In this document: in pieces, positions 51,391 to 60,857 of the stretch | Layout: each line of letters starts with the position of its first letter | Numbering within the stretch: the first letter of the stretch is position 1 | Assembly: GCA_045541475.1 (NCBI GenBank) | Contig: JAZQJI010000008.1 | Location: forward strand, 16,360-80,359 | Direction of reading: 5' to 3' | From: RGIG3077 sp045541475 | GTDB taxonomy: Bacteria > Bacillota > Clostridia > Oscillospirales > Ruminococcaceae | Length of the DNA stretch: 64,000 bases | Translations under genes and position numbers: made by a program | Notes under the pieces: generated by a model | The model's input: the letters and a program-made list of their open reading frames with translations, nothing else | Databases searched by the model: none | Told to the model about the DNA's origin: nothing

Positions 51391-51987
51391 ATGGCAGTAA
51401 ATAAAGATCCGATTCTTAAAAGATGCAGATACTTAGGCATCAGCCCCATGGTTATGGGTATTAATAAGGAGTCTAACCGCAATCCTAACGCTAACAACCG
51501 TAAGAAAGTTTCTGAATATGGTATGCAGCTTAAGGAAAAGCAGAAGCTCAAGTTTATCTACGGCATGATGGAAAAACCCTTCCGTCATTATTTCGAATTA
51601 GCTTCCAAGATGGAAGGTAAGGCCGGTGATAACCTCATCTCCCGCCTTGAATCCAGATTGGATAACGTAGCATTCCGCATGGGTATGGCATTGACAAGAC
51701 GTGAAGCAAGACAGCTTGTAACTCACGGTCACTTTACAGTAAACGGTAAGAGAGTTGATATTCCTTCCTACATCGTTTCTGTTGGCGATGAAATTGCTGT
51801 TTGCGAAAAGAGCAGAAGCAATGCTAAGTTCAAGGATATTGCTGAACAGACTCAGGGCAGAGTAGTTCCGCTTTGGCTTGACGCAAATAAGGAAACTTAT
51901 AGCGCAAAGGTAACAAGATTGCCTAAGCCTGAGGATTTGGACTACGAGGCAGAAACACACTTGATTGTCGAGCTGTACTCCAAGTAA
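51391..51987 (+). CDS. rpsD: 30S ribosomal protein S4
   Basis: 198 residues. It opens AVNKDPILKRCRYLGISP and has the S4 RNA-binding domain RLESRLDNVAFRMGMALTRREARQLVTHGHF. A primary 16S binder, and often the regulator of its own operon. No zinc cysteine cluster is seen at the N-terminus. Confidence 0.97.
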   Translation: MAVNKDPILKRCRYLGISPMVMGINKESNRNPNANNRKKVSEYGMQLKEKQKLKFIYGMMEKPFRHYFELASKMEGKAGDNLISRLESRLDNVAFRMGMALTRREARQLVTHGHFTVNGKRVDIPSYIVSVGDEIAVCEKSRSNAKFKDIAEQTQGRVVPLWLDANKETYSAKVTRLPKPEDLDYEAETHLIVELYSK

Positions 51988-52056
51988 TAGGTAATTACTT
52001 GCGTACGATTATTTTAAAACAACGAACAAAAGTAATTGCGAGCAGGAGGGTTATAT

Positions 52057-53010
52057 ATGCTTGAAAGAATAGAAAAGCCGGAAATAGATACAGTCGAGCT
52101 TAAGAGTAACGGAACTTACGGTAAGTTTGTTCTGGCTCCGCTTGAGCGAGGCTACGGAACAACCCTTGGCAACAGTCTGCGCAGAGTTCTTTTGTCTTCA
52201 CTTCCCGGTGTGGCTGTTAATTCTGTTAAGATAGACGGCGTTCACCACGAATTTTCTACAATTCCCGGAGTGAAGGAAGATGTTACCGAGATTATCCTCA
52301 ACATAAAGGGTCTTACAGCTAAGCTTTACAGCGACGGCCCCAAGACCGTATACATTGAGGCTGACGGCGAGTGCGAAATCACCGCAGGCGACATCAAAAC
52401 TGATTCCGAAGTTGATATTCTCAACCCCGGAATGCACATTGCAACTCTCGGCAAGGATGCGAAGCTCTACATGGAAATTACCATTGACAGAGGTCGCGGA
52501 TATGTTTCAGCCGACAGAAACAAACAGTTGCTTAATCCCGCTATTGATGTAATAGCTGTTGACAGCATTTATACTCCGGTATTGAAGGTAAACTATAAGG
52601 TTGAGGATACTCGACTTGGACAGGTTACCGACTTTGATAAGCTTACCTTGGAAGTATGGACAGACGGTACAATTTCCGCTAAGGAAGCTATATCACAGGC
52701 AGCAAATCTCCTTAATGAACATCTTAAGCTCTTTGTTGACCTTTCTGAAGAAGCCAGCATTGTTGAGGTTCTTGTAGAAAAGGACGACAAGGGTAAGGAA
52801 AAAATCCTTGAAATGACAATTGAGGAGCTTGATTTGTCAGTGCGTTCCTTCAACTGCTTGAAGCGTGCGGGAATCAATACCGTTGACGACTTGATTAACA
52901 AGTCTGAAGAAGAAATGATGAAGGTTAGAAACCTTGGTAAAAAGTCCTTTGATGAAGTTAAGGAAAAACTCCAGTCACTTGGATTTTCGCTTAGCTCAGA
53001 AGAAGAATAA
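52057..53010 (+). CDS. rpoA: DNA-directed RNA polymerase subunit alpha
   Basis: 317 residues from ATG 52057, with GGAGGG 8 bases upstream; an in-frame start at 52036 has none. The N-terminal assembly domain contains PLERGYGTTLGNSLRRVLLSS. The C-terminal domain (about 250-310) has LDLSVRSFNCLKRAGINTV and the helix-hairpin KVRNLGKKSFDEVKEKL that binds UP elements and activators. Confidence 0.98.
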   Translation: MLERIEKPEIDTVELKSNGTYGKFVLAPLERGYGTTLGNSLRRVLLSSLPGVAVNSVKIDGVHHEFSTIPGVKEDVTEIILNIKGLTAKLYSDGPKTVYIEADGECEITAGDIKTDSEVDILNPGMHIATLGKDAKLYMEITIDRGRGYVSADRNKQLLNPAIDVIAVDSIYTPVLKVNYKVEDTRLGQVTDFDKLTLEVWTDGTISAKEAISQAANLLNEHLKLFVDLSEEASIVEVLVEKDDKGKEKILEMTIEELDLSVRSFNCLKRAGINTVDDLINKSEEEMMKVRNLGKKSFDEVKEKLQSLGFSLSSEEE

Positions 53011-53053
53011 TCAACCAAAGACTAACCAAACTATATAGAAGGAGTGAAATCAA

Positions 53054-53398
53054 ATGCCAGGTGCAAGAAAGCTGGGCAGACCTACCGACCACAGAAAAGC
53101 AATGCTTAGAGGTATGGTAACTTATTTGCTTGAAAACGGCCAGATTGAAACAACCGTAACAAGAGCAAAGGAAGTTAGAGCTGTTGCTGAAAAGATGATT
53201 ACTATCGGCAAGAACGATGATTTGCACTCAAAGCGTCAGGTTTACGCTTACGTTACTAAGGAAAGCGTAGCTAAAAAGGTGTTCGATGAAATCGCACCTA
53301 AGTATACAGATAAGAACGGCGGATATACACAGATTATCAAGACAGGTCCCCGTCGTGGTGACGCAGCTGAGATGGCTATAATCAAACTTGTTGACTAA
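53054..53398 (+). CDS. rplQ: 50S ribosomal protein L17
   Basis: 114 residues, ARKLGRPTDHRKAMLRGMV, ending TQIIKTGPRRGDAAEMAIIKLVD. Last gene of the ribosomal cluster, followed by a terminator at 53418. Confidence 0.98.
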   Translation: MPGARKLGRPTDHRKAMLRGMVTYLLENGQIETTVTRAKEVRAVAEKMITIGKNDDLHSKRQVYAYVTKESVAKKVFDEIAPKYTDKNGGYTQIIKTGPRRGDAAEMAIIKLVD

Positions 53399-53417
53399 TT
53401 CAATTTGATTAACATTT

Positions 53418-53463
53418 AAAACACCTTCCCTTTGTGTTTGCAAGGGGAGGGCGTTTTGTTTTT
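53418..53463 (+). terminator. Terminator of the alpha operon
   Basis: AAAAC-ACC-TTCCC-TTTG pairs with CAAGGGGAGGGCGTTTT with one mismatch, followed by GTTTTTT. It closes the S10-spc-alpha cluster 20 bases after rplQ. Confidence 0.88.
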
Positions 53464-53503
53464 TCGTTAGTTTTCTCAAAGGGCAAAAAATTTTATTATC
53501 GTA

Positions 53504-53532
53504 TTGATTTTTTTGCGGATATATAGTATAAT
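53504..53532 (+). promoter_or_regulatory. Promoter of zapA
   Basis: TTGATT (53504-53509), a 17-bp spacer and TATAAT (53527-53532), 51 bases ahead of the zapA start. It lies immediately downstream of the rplQ terminator. Confidence 0.75.
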
Positions 53533-53583
53533 TAATTTGTAACTTTAAGTGCGTAAAAACTATTTTTGAAAGGCGGAAAAGCT

Positions 53584-53949
53584 ATGCTTAACAGAATTAA
53601 GGTTGTTATCTGCGGTAAGGAATATTCATTGCAGACAGAGGAACAGCCCAGCTATGTATATAATCTTGCGAGATACCTTGAAAACCAAATCAACGACATG
53701 GTGCAGGCTAACGAAGGCGTTTCAACCTATTCGGCAGCTGTTATGATTGCGCTTTCCGCTCTTGATGACGTTAACAAGGCTAACGAAAGCATCGATAATA
53801 TCCGTACACAGATTAAGGATTATGTTGATGATGCAGGCAAGGCAAGAATGGAACGTGATGATGCACTTCGTGAAATCGAAATGCTGAGAGTAAAGGTTCA
53901 GCGCCTTGAAAATGAAATCAAGCTGAAAAAGCTTAAGGAAAATATGTAA
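53584..53949 (+). CDS. zapA: Cell division protein ZapA
   Basis: 121 residues from ATG 53584 (AAGGCGG upstream; the 53566 frame start is inside the ribosome site region). The head domain NRIKVVICGKEYSLQTEEQPSYVYNLARYLE is followed by a long coiled coil (about 68-121; EMLRVKVQRLENEIKLKKL). It bundles FtsZ filaments at midcell. 4 bases ahead of the U32 gene. Confidence 0.9.
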   Translation: MLNRIKVVICGKEYSLQTEEQPSYVYNLARYLENQINDMVQANEGVSTYSAAVMIALSALDDVNKANESIDNIRTQIKDYVDDAGKARMERDDALREIEMLRVKVQRLENEIKLKKLKENM

Positions 53950-53953
53950 AACT

Positions 53954-56008
53954 ATGCGCAAATGCGAATTGCTTGCTCCCTGTGGGAGTGTTGAATCGGT
54001 CTACGCCGCGCTTTATTGCGGCGCAGATGCGATATATATCGGGCTGAAAAGTTTTTCGGCAAGACAGAATGCCGTCAATTTCGATTATTCGGAGCTTGAC
54101 GGCGTTATTTCGTTATGTCATCTTTTTGGCGCAAAGGTTTACGTTGCGGTAAATACCGTTGTTTTTGACAGCCAATTTGAAGAATTGCGGCAAAGCGTTG
54201 TAAAATGCGCAAAACTCGGCGTTGATGCTTTTATTGTTCAGGATCTGGGTGCGGCAAGGTTTATAAAATCAATATTGCCCGAAATGCCGCTGCATGCTTC
54301 CACACAAATGACAATTCATACGCCGCAGGGTGCTTTGCAGGCAAAAAAGCTTGGATTTAAACGAGTTGTGGTGGCAAGAGAACTTAACGCTGAGCAGATA
54401 GCGAAAATTTGCAACACGGGAATAGAGGTTGAAGCTTTTGTTCACGGTGCTTTGTGCATGTGCGTTTCGGGGCAGTGCTATATGTCGGCAATGTTTGGCT
54501 CACGCAGTGCTAACCGTGGACTTTGCGCGCAGCCGTGCCGTTTGCCGTTTTCATCTAAAAAGGGCGATGTTCAAAGCCACGCTCTTTCTCTTAAAGATTT
54601 GTCGTTGATTGAGCATATCGAAGAATTGAAAGATATCGGCGTTTGCTCACTAAAAATCGAAGGAAGAATGAAACGCCCCGAATATGTTGCCGCCGCAGTT
54701 CACGCTTATCGCAGTGCATTGGAAGGCAAAAAGTATGATATAAACGTTTTACAATCTGTATTTTCTCGCCAAGGATTTACAGATGGTTATTTTAAAAACC
54801 GTAAGGGCCGCACAATGTTCGGCATAAGGGATTACGAAAGCGTAACGCAAGCGACGCAGGTTTTGGATAAAATCAAAAAAGAATATATAAAATTGCCCAA
54901 GAAATACAGCGTTGATTTTTTGTGCAGACTTGAAAATGATATTCTTGAAATATCCGCAGTCTGCGGTGATATAAAAACGCTGATAAGCATTGATGTTTCG
55001 CAATTTTGCGAGATGAAGCCGCTTGAAAACCAAGTGATAAAAAAACAGCTTTCAAAGCTGGGCAATACTGTTTTTGAAGCAAAATCGGTTGAGTTTGCCT
55101 TTGCCGATAATAGCGTAAGATGCCCTGTTTCTACTATAAACTCCATGCGGCGTGATATTATTGAGGATATATCAAACAAGATAATTTCAAGCAACACACC
55201 GCATTATCAAATCTGCGATGTTTTGGCTGAAAAGAAATTTGTTGCTGATAATGCACAATTAAAAATCAGGTGCGCATTTAAAAATGCAAAGCAGTTTTTA
55301 TATCTTGATGAAAACGTAAAGCAAAGCATTGAATTTGCACAGATAGATTTGCGTGAAATTGAAAGACATCTTGATGAGTTAAAACCGTTTGCGGATAAAA
55401 TAGTTATTTCTCCGCCAAGGTTTTTGCACGATGAAGCCGCAGTTTTTAAAAGAATAGAAGAGCTTTTGAGCATGGGCTTTACACATCTTTACTGCAACAA
55501 TATTGCATATTTTGAATTTGCAAAAAAAGCAAAGGTGCATGGCGGTTTTGGTTTGAATGTGGCTAACTCATACAGCGTTAAAGAGTTGGCGGATATCGGT
55601 CTTGCCGATGCTGAGATATCGTTTGAAGCAAAGCTTTCAACGGCGCACAAATTGCCCCGTGTTTTGCCCATAGGCATTGTGGCTTACGGCAAACTGCCGT
55701 TGATGATGAACATTAACTGTCCCATTGGTGATTGCAAAAGCTGTAAAGGCCGCATTTTCGACCGCATGGGTGAAGAATTTGATGTGGTTTGCCCGAAGGA
55801 AAATGAAGGCTATGCTGAAATTTTAAACAGCCGTAATTTAGAGCTAAGCGATAAATTATCGGGTGTGCAAGGTTTGGATTTTATAAAGCTTGATTTTTTC
55901 GATGAAACTTCCGAGCAGATTGAGGATATCCTGAAAAGATATACAAACGGCGAAAAAATTAATACAGACAGTTTTACAAGAGGATTGTATTACAGAGGTG
56001 TACAGTAA
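53954..56008 (+). CDS. U32 family peptidase, RlhA/YdcP-like with C-terminal DUF3656-type domain
   Basis: 684 residues. The N-terminal U32 barrel starts ELLAPCGSVESVYAALYCGADAIYIG. The cysteine-bearing signature is HGALCMCVSGQCYMSAMFGSRSANRGLCAQPCR (about 160-195). The second half is long, as in the E. coli RlhA type, which hydroxylates 23S rRNA C2501 in a prephenate-dependent manner. A second Cys motif, CPIGDCKSCKGRIFDR, lies at about 590-605. Assignment to rRNA modification is by length and layout only. Its stop overlaps the dut start. Confidence 0.85.
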   Translation: MRKCELLAPCGSVESVYAALYCGADAIYIGLKSFSARQNAVNFDYSELDGVISLCHLFGAKVYVAVNTVVFDSQFEELRQSVVKCAKLGVDAFIVQDLGAARFIKSILPEMPLHASTQMTIHTPQGALQAKKLGFKRVVVARELNAEQIAKICNTGIEVEAFVHGALCMCVSGQCYMSAMFGSRSANRGLCAQPCRLPFSSKKGDVQSHALSLKDLSLIEHIEELKDIGVCSLKIEGRMKRPEYVAAAVHAYRSALEGKKYDINVLQSVFSRQGFTDGYFKNRKGRTMFGIRDYESVTQATQVLDKIKKEYIKLPKKYSVDFLCRLENDILEISAVCGDIKTLISIDVSQFCEMKPLENQVIKKQLSKLGNTVFEAKSVEFAFADNSVRCPVSTINSMRRDIIEDISNKIISSNTPHYQICDVLAEKKFVADNAQLKIRCAFKNAKQFLYLDENVKQSIEFAQIDLREIERHLDELKPFADKIVISPPRFLHDEAAVFKRIEELLSMGFTHLYCNNIAYFEFAKKAKVHGGFGLNVANSYSVKELADIGLADAEISFEAKLSTAHKLPRVLPIGIVAYGKLPLMMNINCPIGDCKSCKGRIFDRMGEEFDVVCPKENEGYAEILNSRNLELSDKLSGVQGLDFIKLDFFDETSEQIEDILKRYTNGEKINTDSFTRGLYYRGVQ

Positions 56009-56448
56009 TGGAACTTTACTTTAAAAAACTTGATGAAAAGGCAATTATACCCCAAAGGCAAACGCCGCAGAGCGCAGGTGTTGACCTTTGTGCCTGCCTT
56101 GAAGAAGATGTTGTTATAAAGAAGGGCGAGATTGTAAAAATTCCCACAAAATTGTCGGTGGAACCTTCGCAAAGCGATTGCGTTTTGCTGATATTTGCCC
56201 GCTCGGGTATGGCAGTTAAAAACGGCATAACGCTTGCAAACAGCGTGGGCGTGGTTGATAGCGATTATAGAGGCGAAATCTGCGTAGGCTTGGTTAATCT
56301 GGGCAACGCCGATTTTACTGTAACCCATGGTATGCGTATTGCTCAGCTTGTTGTTATGCCCTGTGCCTTTGCTGATTGCATTGCCGTTGAAAGTTTATCG
56401 CAAACCCAAAGGGGAGAGGGCGGTTTTGGCTCAACAGGCATAAAGTAA
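56008..56448 (+). CDS. dut: dUTP diphosphatase
   Basis: 146 residues. The five trimeric-dUTPase motifs are readable: PQSAGVDLCACLEE, ARSGMAVKNGITLANSVG, VVDSDYRGEICVGLVN, GMRIAQLVVMP and RGEGGFGSTG. It keeps dUTP out of DNA and feeds dUMP to thymidylate synthesis. TAATG overlap with the U32 gene. Confidence 0.97.
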   Translation: MELYFKKLDEKAIIPQRQTPQSAGVDLCACLEEDVVIKKGEIVKIPTKLSVEPSQSDCVLLIFARSGMAVKNGITLANSVGVVDSDYRGEICVGLVNLGNADFTVTHGMRIAQLVVMPCAFADCIAVESLSQTQRGEGGFGSTGIK

Positions 56449-56477
56449 GCCCAATATTGCCAATTGACAAAAAACAC

Positions 56478-56506
56478 TTGCAATTTAAACGGTGTTATGG
56501 CATAAT
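56478..56506 (+). promoter_or_regulatory. Promoter of the small membrane protein-proB-proA unit
   Basis: TTGCAA (56478-56483), a 17-bp spacer ending TATGG, CATAAT (56501-56506), 55 bases before the ATG at 56562. The design matches the other TTGCAA/TRTGN promoters in the window. A TTGACA at 56464 has no -10 partner at the right distance. Confidence 0.65.
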
Positions 56507-56561
56507 AAAGATTGGAGCAAAATCAAATATAACTAAAACAATTTTTGACGGAGATGATAAA

Positions 56562-56942
56562 ATGCTGTTTGAAATGCTTAGTGCAGGCACGTTTTTTCCG
56601 CTTGCATTGAAAGAACATATAATTTTTGGAATTGTTGGAGTTTCGTTTTTTGTTTTTCAGTATTGCAGATTGAAAAAGCGTTACCAGGGGTTGATTGCAA
56701 TTGCAATTGCCGCAACATTTCTGCTTTATTTTGGTGACTATATGTTTGTTCCCGTTGGCATTGCTGAAGCAGTGCTTATGCTTGGCGCTTTAATTACGCT
56801 TATTCAGGATAGCATTGCTGAAAAGAAAAAGGAAAAAGAGCAGGAAGCTGAAACTGAGCCGACAGAAAATGCAGATAAAAACGAAGCCGATGCTGAAATT
56901 TCGGCAGACAATAAAGAAACAAATAACGGTGAAAATGAATGA
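56562..56942 (+). CDS. Small membrane protein with acidic tail, upstream of proB
   Basis: 126 residues from ATG 56562 (GGAG about 10 bases upstream); the longer frame to 56457 lacks a ribosome site and would cross the promoter. Three hydrophobic helices (about 17-33, 43-60, 64-82) precede a Glu/Lys/Ala-rich tail (about 85-126) with no recognisable domain. Its stop overlaps proB (ATGA). The function is unknown. Confidence 0.72.
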   Translation: MLFEMLSAGTFFPLALKEHIIFGIVGVSFFVFQYCRLKKRYQGLIAIAIAATFLLYFGDYMFVPVGIAEAVLMLGALITLIQDSIAEKKKEKEQEAETEPTENADKNEADAEISADNKETNNGENE

Positions 56943-57736
56943 TTGATATAGATAATAAAAAACGAATTGTAATAAAAATCGGCACATCTACCCTAACGCA
57001 CAGAAAATCGGGCAGACTTAATATCCGCCGCCTTAACAATCTTGTAAGCGTTATTGCTGATTTGAAAAATCAAGGCAGAGATGTTGTGCTTGTTTCTTCA
57101 GGTGCGGTAGGTTTAGGCCTTGGCAGACTTGGCATTGCCGAAAAGCCAAGCGATACCCCCACAAAGCAGGCGGCAGCAGCTGTTGGTCAGTGCGAGCTTA
57201 TGTATATGTACGACGAGCGCTTTGGCAAGTACGGCATAACCGTTGCGCAGATTTTGCTTACAAAAACAATTTTGCAGCAGGATAGACGTAAGAACGTTGA
57301 AAATACAATGGAAAAACTGCTTGAATCTGGCGTTATTCCCATTGTTAACGAAAATGATACCGTAGCTATTGATGAGCTTGAGCTTGATTTTGGCGAGAAT
57401 GATACATTATCTGCAATAGTTGCACAGCTTTGCAAGGCTGATTTGCTTGTTATTTTAACTGATATTGACGGCCTTTACGATGAAAACCCCAACGAAAACC
57501 CCAATGCAAATATCATTCACGAGGTTGAAGAAATCACCGAGGATATTTACATGGCGGCAGGTGGCAAGGGTTCCAAATTTGCAACGGGCGGTATGCAAAC
57601 AAAGCTTGATGCCGCTATGATTGCGCACAGCGCCGGCATTGATATGGCAATTATCAACGGTAGAGATCCGGAGAATATATACAGACTTTTTGACGGCGAG
57701 GAAATCGGAACGATATTCCCCTGCAAACAAAACTAA
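56939..57736 (+). CDS. proB: Glutamate 5-kinase (short form)
   Basis: 265 residues, the length of the kinase domain alone; the PUA domain of the 367-residue enterobacterial form is missing. Motifs: RIVIKIGTSTLT, VSSGAVGLGLGRLG, NENDTVAIDELELDFGENDTLSA, and GKGSKFATGGMQTKLDAA. It makes glutamyl-5-phosphate for proline. ATGA overlap with the preceding gene. Confidence 0.96.
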   Translation: MIDIDNKKRIVIKIGTSTLTHRKSGRLNIRRLNNLVSVIADLKNQGRDVVLVSSGAVGLGLGRLGIAEKPSDTPTKQAAAAVGQCELMYMYDERFGKYGITVAQILLTKTILQQDRRKNVENTMEKLLESGVIPIVNENDTVAIDELELDFGENDTLSAIVAQLCKADLLVILTDIDGLYDENPNENPNANIIHEVEEITEDIYMAAGGKGSKFATGGMQTKLDAAMIAHSAGIDMAIINGRDPENIYRLFDGEEIGTIFPCKQN

Positions 57737-57755
57737 ATTTTTAGGAGTCTTGATT

Positions 57756-59000
57756 ATGAGCTACATAGAAGAACTGGGAAAGAAAGCGAAAATTGCAGAA
57801 AGAGCGGTATCTACCGCAAGTGCAAAGCAAAAAAACGATGTGCTAAAAAGCATAGCGCAAGCTCTGCTTGATAATATCCCCGAAATTATGTCGGCTAACA
57901 GTATAGACCTTGACAACGCCGTTAAAAACGATATGAGCGTTTCTCTTCAGGACAGACTTATGCTCAATGAAGACCGTATAAGAGCTATGGCGGCAAGCGT
58001 TGAGGAGCTTATAGCCGCTAAGGAAGTTGTAGGCTCTATCGACAGCGGCACCGTGCGACCCAATGGCTTGAGAATTATGAAAACCCGTGTGCCCTTGGGC
58101 GTTATCGGCATCATATATGAAGCGCGCCCCAATGTTACCGTAGATGCGGCAACGCTTTGCCTTAAGGCAGGCAACGTTGTTATTCTGCGTGGCGGCAAGG
58201 AAGCGTTTAACTCAAACAAGTGCCTTGTAAACATTATGCGTAATGCTATTGAAAGTGCAGGTTTGCCTGCTGATGCAGTTGCACTTGTTGAAGATACTTC
58301 AAGAGAAAGCGCAAACGAAATGATGTGCTTGCAGTATCTTGATGTGCTTATTCCTCGTGGCGGCGCAGGACTTATCAAAACGGTTTGCAGCAAGGCAACC
58401 GTGCCCGTTATTCAAACGGGTGTTGGCAACTGCCATGTTTACGTTGATGAAAGCGCCGATTTGGAAATGGCGGTTAATATTACAGATAATGCAAAAACCC
58501 AAAGACCTTCAGTTTGCAACGCAATTGAAAGTCTGCTTGTGCACAAAAATGCGGCAGAAAAGTTTTTGCCCATGATTGCCGAGCGTTTTAAATCGCACAA
58601 GGTTATTATCAAGGGCTGTGAAGAATGTAAAAACATTCTCGGTGCTGAGATTGAAACCGCAAGCGATGAGGATTATGCAACAGAATTTGGCGATTATATC
58701 ATTGCAGTAAAGGTTGTTGAGTCTATCGACGAAGCAATTGACCATATTTCAAAATACGGCACGGGCCATTCAGAGTGCATTGTTACAAAAAATCTTGATA
58801 GCGCTGAGCGTTTTAAGAGAGAGATTGACGCCGCTGCAGTTTACGTAAACGCATCAACCCGTTTTACTGATGGAGGAGAGTTCGGATTTGGAGCGGAAAT
58901 AGGCATTTCCACACAAAAGCTTCACGCAAGGGGCCCCATGGGGCTTAACGAGCTTACTTCGGTTAAGTATCTAATCGAGGGCGATGGCCAGGTAAGATAA
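57756..59000 (+). CDS. proA: Glutamate-5-semialdehyde dehydrogenase (gamma-glutamyl phosphate reductase)
   Basis: 414 residues from ATG 57756 (TAGGAG upstream); the open frame reaches back to 57621 but that part overlaps proB. It contains GVIGIIYEARPNVTVDAATLCLKAGN, the active-site-region Cys in RPSVCNAIESLLVH, and VNASTRFTDGGEFGFGAEIGIST. It reduces the ProB product with NADPH. Forms the proBA pair, 19 bases apart. Confidence 0.97.
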   Translation: MSYIEELGKKAKIAERAVSTASAKQKNDVLKSIAQALLDNIPEIMSANSIDLDNAVKNDMSVSLQDRLMLNEDRIRAMAASVEELIAAKEVVGSIDSGTVRPNGLRIMKTRVPLGVIGIIYEARPNVTVDAATLCLKAGNVVILRGGKEAFNSNKCLVNIMRNAIESAGLPADAVALVEDTSRESANEMMCLQYLDVLIPRGGAGLIKTVCSKATVPVIQTGVGNCHVYVDESADLEMAVNITDNAKTQRPSVCNAIESLLVHKNAAEKFLPMIAERFKSHKVIIKGCEECKNILGAEIETASDEDYATEFGDYIIAVKVVESIDEAIDHISKYGTGHSECIVTKNLDSAERFKREIDAAAVYVNASTRFTDGGEFGFGAEIGISTQKLHARGPMGLNELTSVKYLIEGDGQVR

Positions 59001-59042
59001 TTTATTAGTTTTTATATATAACAAGAAAGGGAGGTATCTGCT

Positions 59043-60833
59043 ATGGCAAATAACGATTTAAATTTTAATTTAGAAGATTTTTTGGCGAGCCATGCCAATG
59101 ATGCTAAGCAGGTACAAGTACCTAAAAAAAGGCGGAGCAGTACAAAAGCATCTCCAAAGACTAAGAAATCAACATCCGTTAAGGAAACACCCGACACGTT
59201 AGAGAGCACTGAACCGATACAGTCTGCCGAATCTGCGGAAACTGAGCAAACAACACCGAATGTTGAAGAACATACAGAGGTTATTTCTGAGGAAATAATC
59301 AGTGAGCGGATAACCGTTGATACTTCATCGGATTTAACTCAAGCCGATACTGTTGTCGAGGAAACCGAGCAAGATACCACACCTCAGGATTTGCAGATTG
59401 CTCAGAACTTGAATGACGATAATCAAGGTGTTGAACAAGAAATAACAGAGGATAAAACAGAAGCTGTTTTTGAGACGGTTGCTGAAATTGTAACTGATAA
59501 CGCTGACGAAACGGAAAACCAAAAGCCTGAAGATGATGTTTGGGCAAGACTTGAAGAAAAATTTGGCAAGCTCAGCGATGATAGTGCCGACGAAACGACG
59601 CCCACACAGGCATTTGAAGAACCTACACGTTCTGCTTTGCCCAGATATAAGGAAAACACAACTGAAATAGGTTTTTCTCAACGCAGACTTGCCGATACGG
59701 CAACAGTTGGTGTGCGCAGAATTAATCGAGATGAATTAGCACCCAATAAAACCATAGTTGCAGAAAGCAAGACCACCCTTACAAGTGAAGAACTTGAATT
59801 GCAGGAAAAGCTTCGTCGTGATAGAGAAATTACCGAGAAGATATTACGCCGTGCCTATGCACAGGAAGAGCAAAGTACTGAAATTTCCGCAGAAAATACG
59901 CAGGATTCTTTTGAAGGCGCAGAAACATCTGAGCAGAAAAACAATCAAACCGTGCAAATCGGCGGAAGATATAAACAAAAAAACAAACAGAAGAAGGGCA
60001 AAAAGCAAAAGCAGAAAGAGCAGGAGCGCACCTTGCCCGTGTTGCAGGTGGGCACAACTGATGAGGACGATTCGCAAAGCAACATTATGGATATGCTTGA
60101 GAATGCCCTTGACGAAGATATTATTGAGCTTGAGTACGTTTCCAAGAATAATGAAGAATCGCCCAAGTATGAAACTGCACCTGAAAAGAAAAAGAATAAG
60201 GCGCAGACGGTGTACTTCCTTATTGGTCTGTTTTTCACCGTTATGTCGGTAATCGGTATTGTGGTTACTGCAAAATCGGCAGTAAAGTTTGTTAAAAATT
60301 TTTCTGATGATTCAAAACAAAAGCAGGAATTTGCAGAATATATCTATCCCGTTGTAATTACCGACCCCGCAACGTTTGGATCTGTAAACGACCTTTCAGA
60401 CGAAGCAATTATCAAGGCTTCGTTGTGGGACATAATTATGTACGATGATGGCGCAAAGTATGAAACGGATACATCGGGCAATATGTATGTTCCCTATATT
60501 CAAGTAGAAAATCACGCCAAAGCGCTTTTTGGCACAACTAATATAGTTCATTCAACAGTTGCATTCTCGCAGGAGTTGACATTCTTCTACGATTTTGAAA
60601 CCCGTATGTATAAGGTCCCTGTATCTCCTCGGATTTTTCCAAACACCCCCGTGGTAACGGATGTTGAAAAAGCAGGCGAGCGTTACACCTTAACGGTGGA
60701 TTATCAGGAACCCACACCCAACTGGGCGCTTATGGACGATGAATATGAGCCGGGCATTATCAAAACAATGGAATATGTTTTGACAAAGTATAACGATGGC
60801 TATACGATAATTTCTATCAGCAGTGTTGAATGA
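59043..60833 (+). CDS. Large single-pass membrane protein with acidic cytoplasmic region
   Basis: 596 residues, no family recognised. Residues 1-310 are Glu/Thr/Asp-rich and probably disordered (repeats of the type EETEQDTT). A lysine/glutamine-rich patch follows (KQKNKQKKGKKQKQKEQER, about 317-335). One membrane helix (about 388-410; YFLIGLFFTVMSVIGIVV) is followed by an extracellular domain of about 180 residues with VVITDPATFGSVNDLSDEAI, PYIQVENHAKALFG and an end ISISSVE. The acidic N-terminal arm is a plausible target for regulation by phosphorylation, given the phosphatase two genes on, but no kinase is nearby. Start ATG behind AAGGGAGG. Confidence 0.75.
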   Translation: MANNDLNFNLEDFLASHANDAKQVQVPKKRRSSTKASPKTKKSTSVKETPDTLESTEPIQSAESAETEQTTPNVEEHTEVISEEIISERITVDTSSDLTQADTVVEETEQDTTPQDLQIAQNLNDDNQGVEQEITEDKTEAVFETVAEIVTDNADETENQKPEDDVWARLEEKFGKLSDDSADETTPTQAFEEPTRSALPRYKENTTEIGFSQRRLADTATVGVRRINRDELAPNKTIVAESKTTLTSEELELQEKLRRDREITEKILRRAYAQEEQSTEISAENTQDSFEGAETSEQKNNQTVQIGGRYKQKNKQKKGKKQKQKEQERTLPVLQVGTTDEDDSQSNIMDMLENALDEDIIELEYVSKNNEESPKYETAPEKKKNKAQTVYFLIGLFFTVMSVIGIVVTAKSAVKFVKNFSDDSKQKQEFAEYIYPVVITDPATFGSVNDLSDEAIIKASLWDIIMYDDGAKYETDTSGNMYVPYIQVENHAKALFGTTNIVHSTVAFSQELTFFYDFETRMYKVPVSPRIFPNTPVVTDVEKAGERYTLTVDYQEPTPNWALMDDEYEPGIIKTMEYVLTKYNDGYTIISISSVE

Positions 60834-60857
60834 TAAAAAGAAACGGAGCAAACGAAA

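Noticed and set aside
56464..56469. TTGACA as -35 box of the small membrane protein gene
   Set aside because: No -10 box lies 16-18 bases downstream; the TTGCAA at 56478 with CATAAT at 17 bp fits better.
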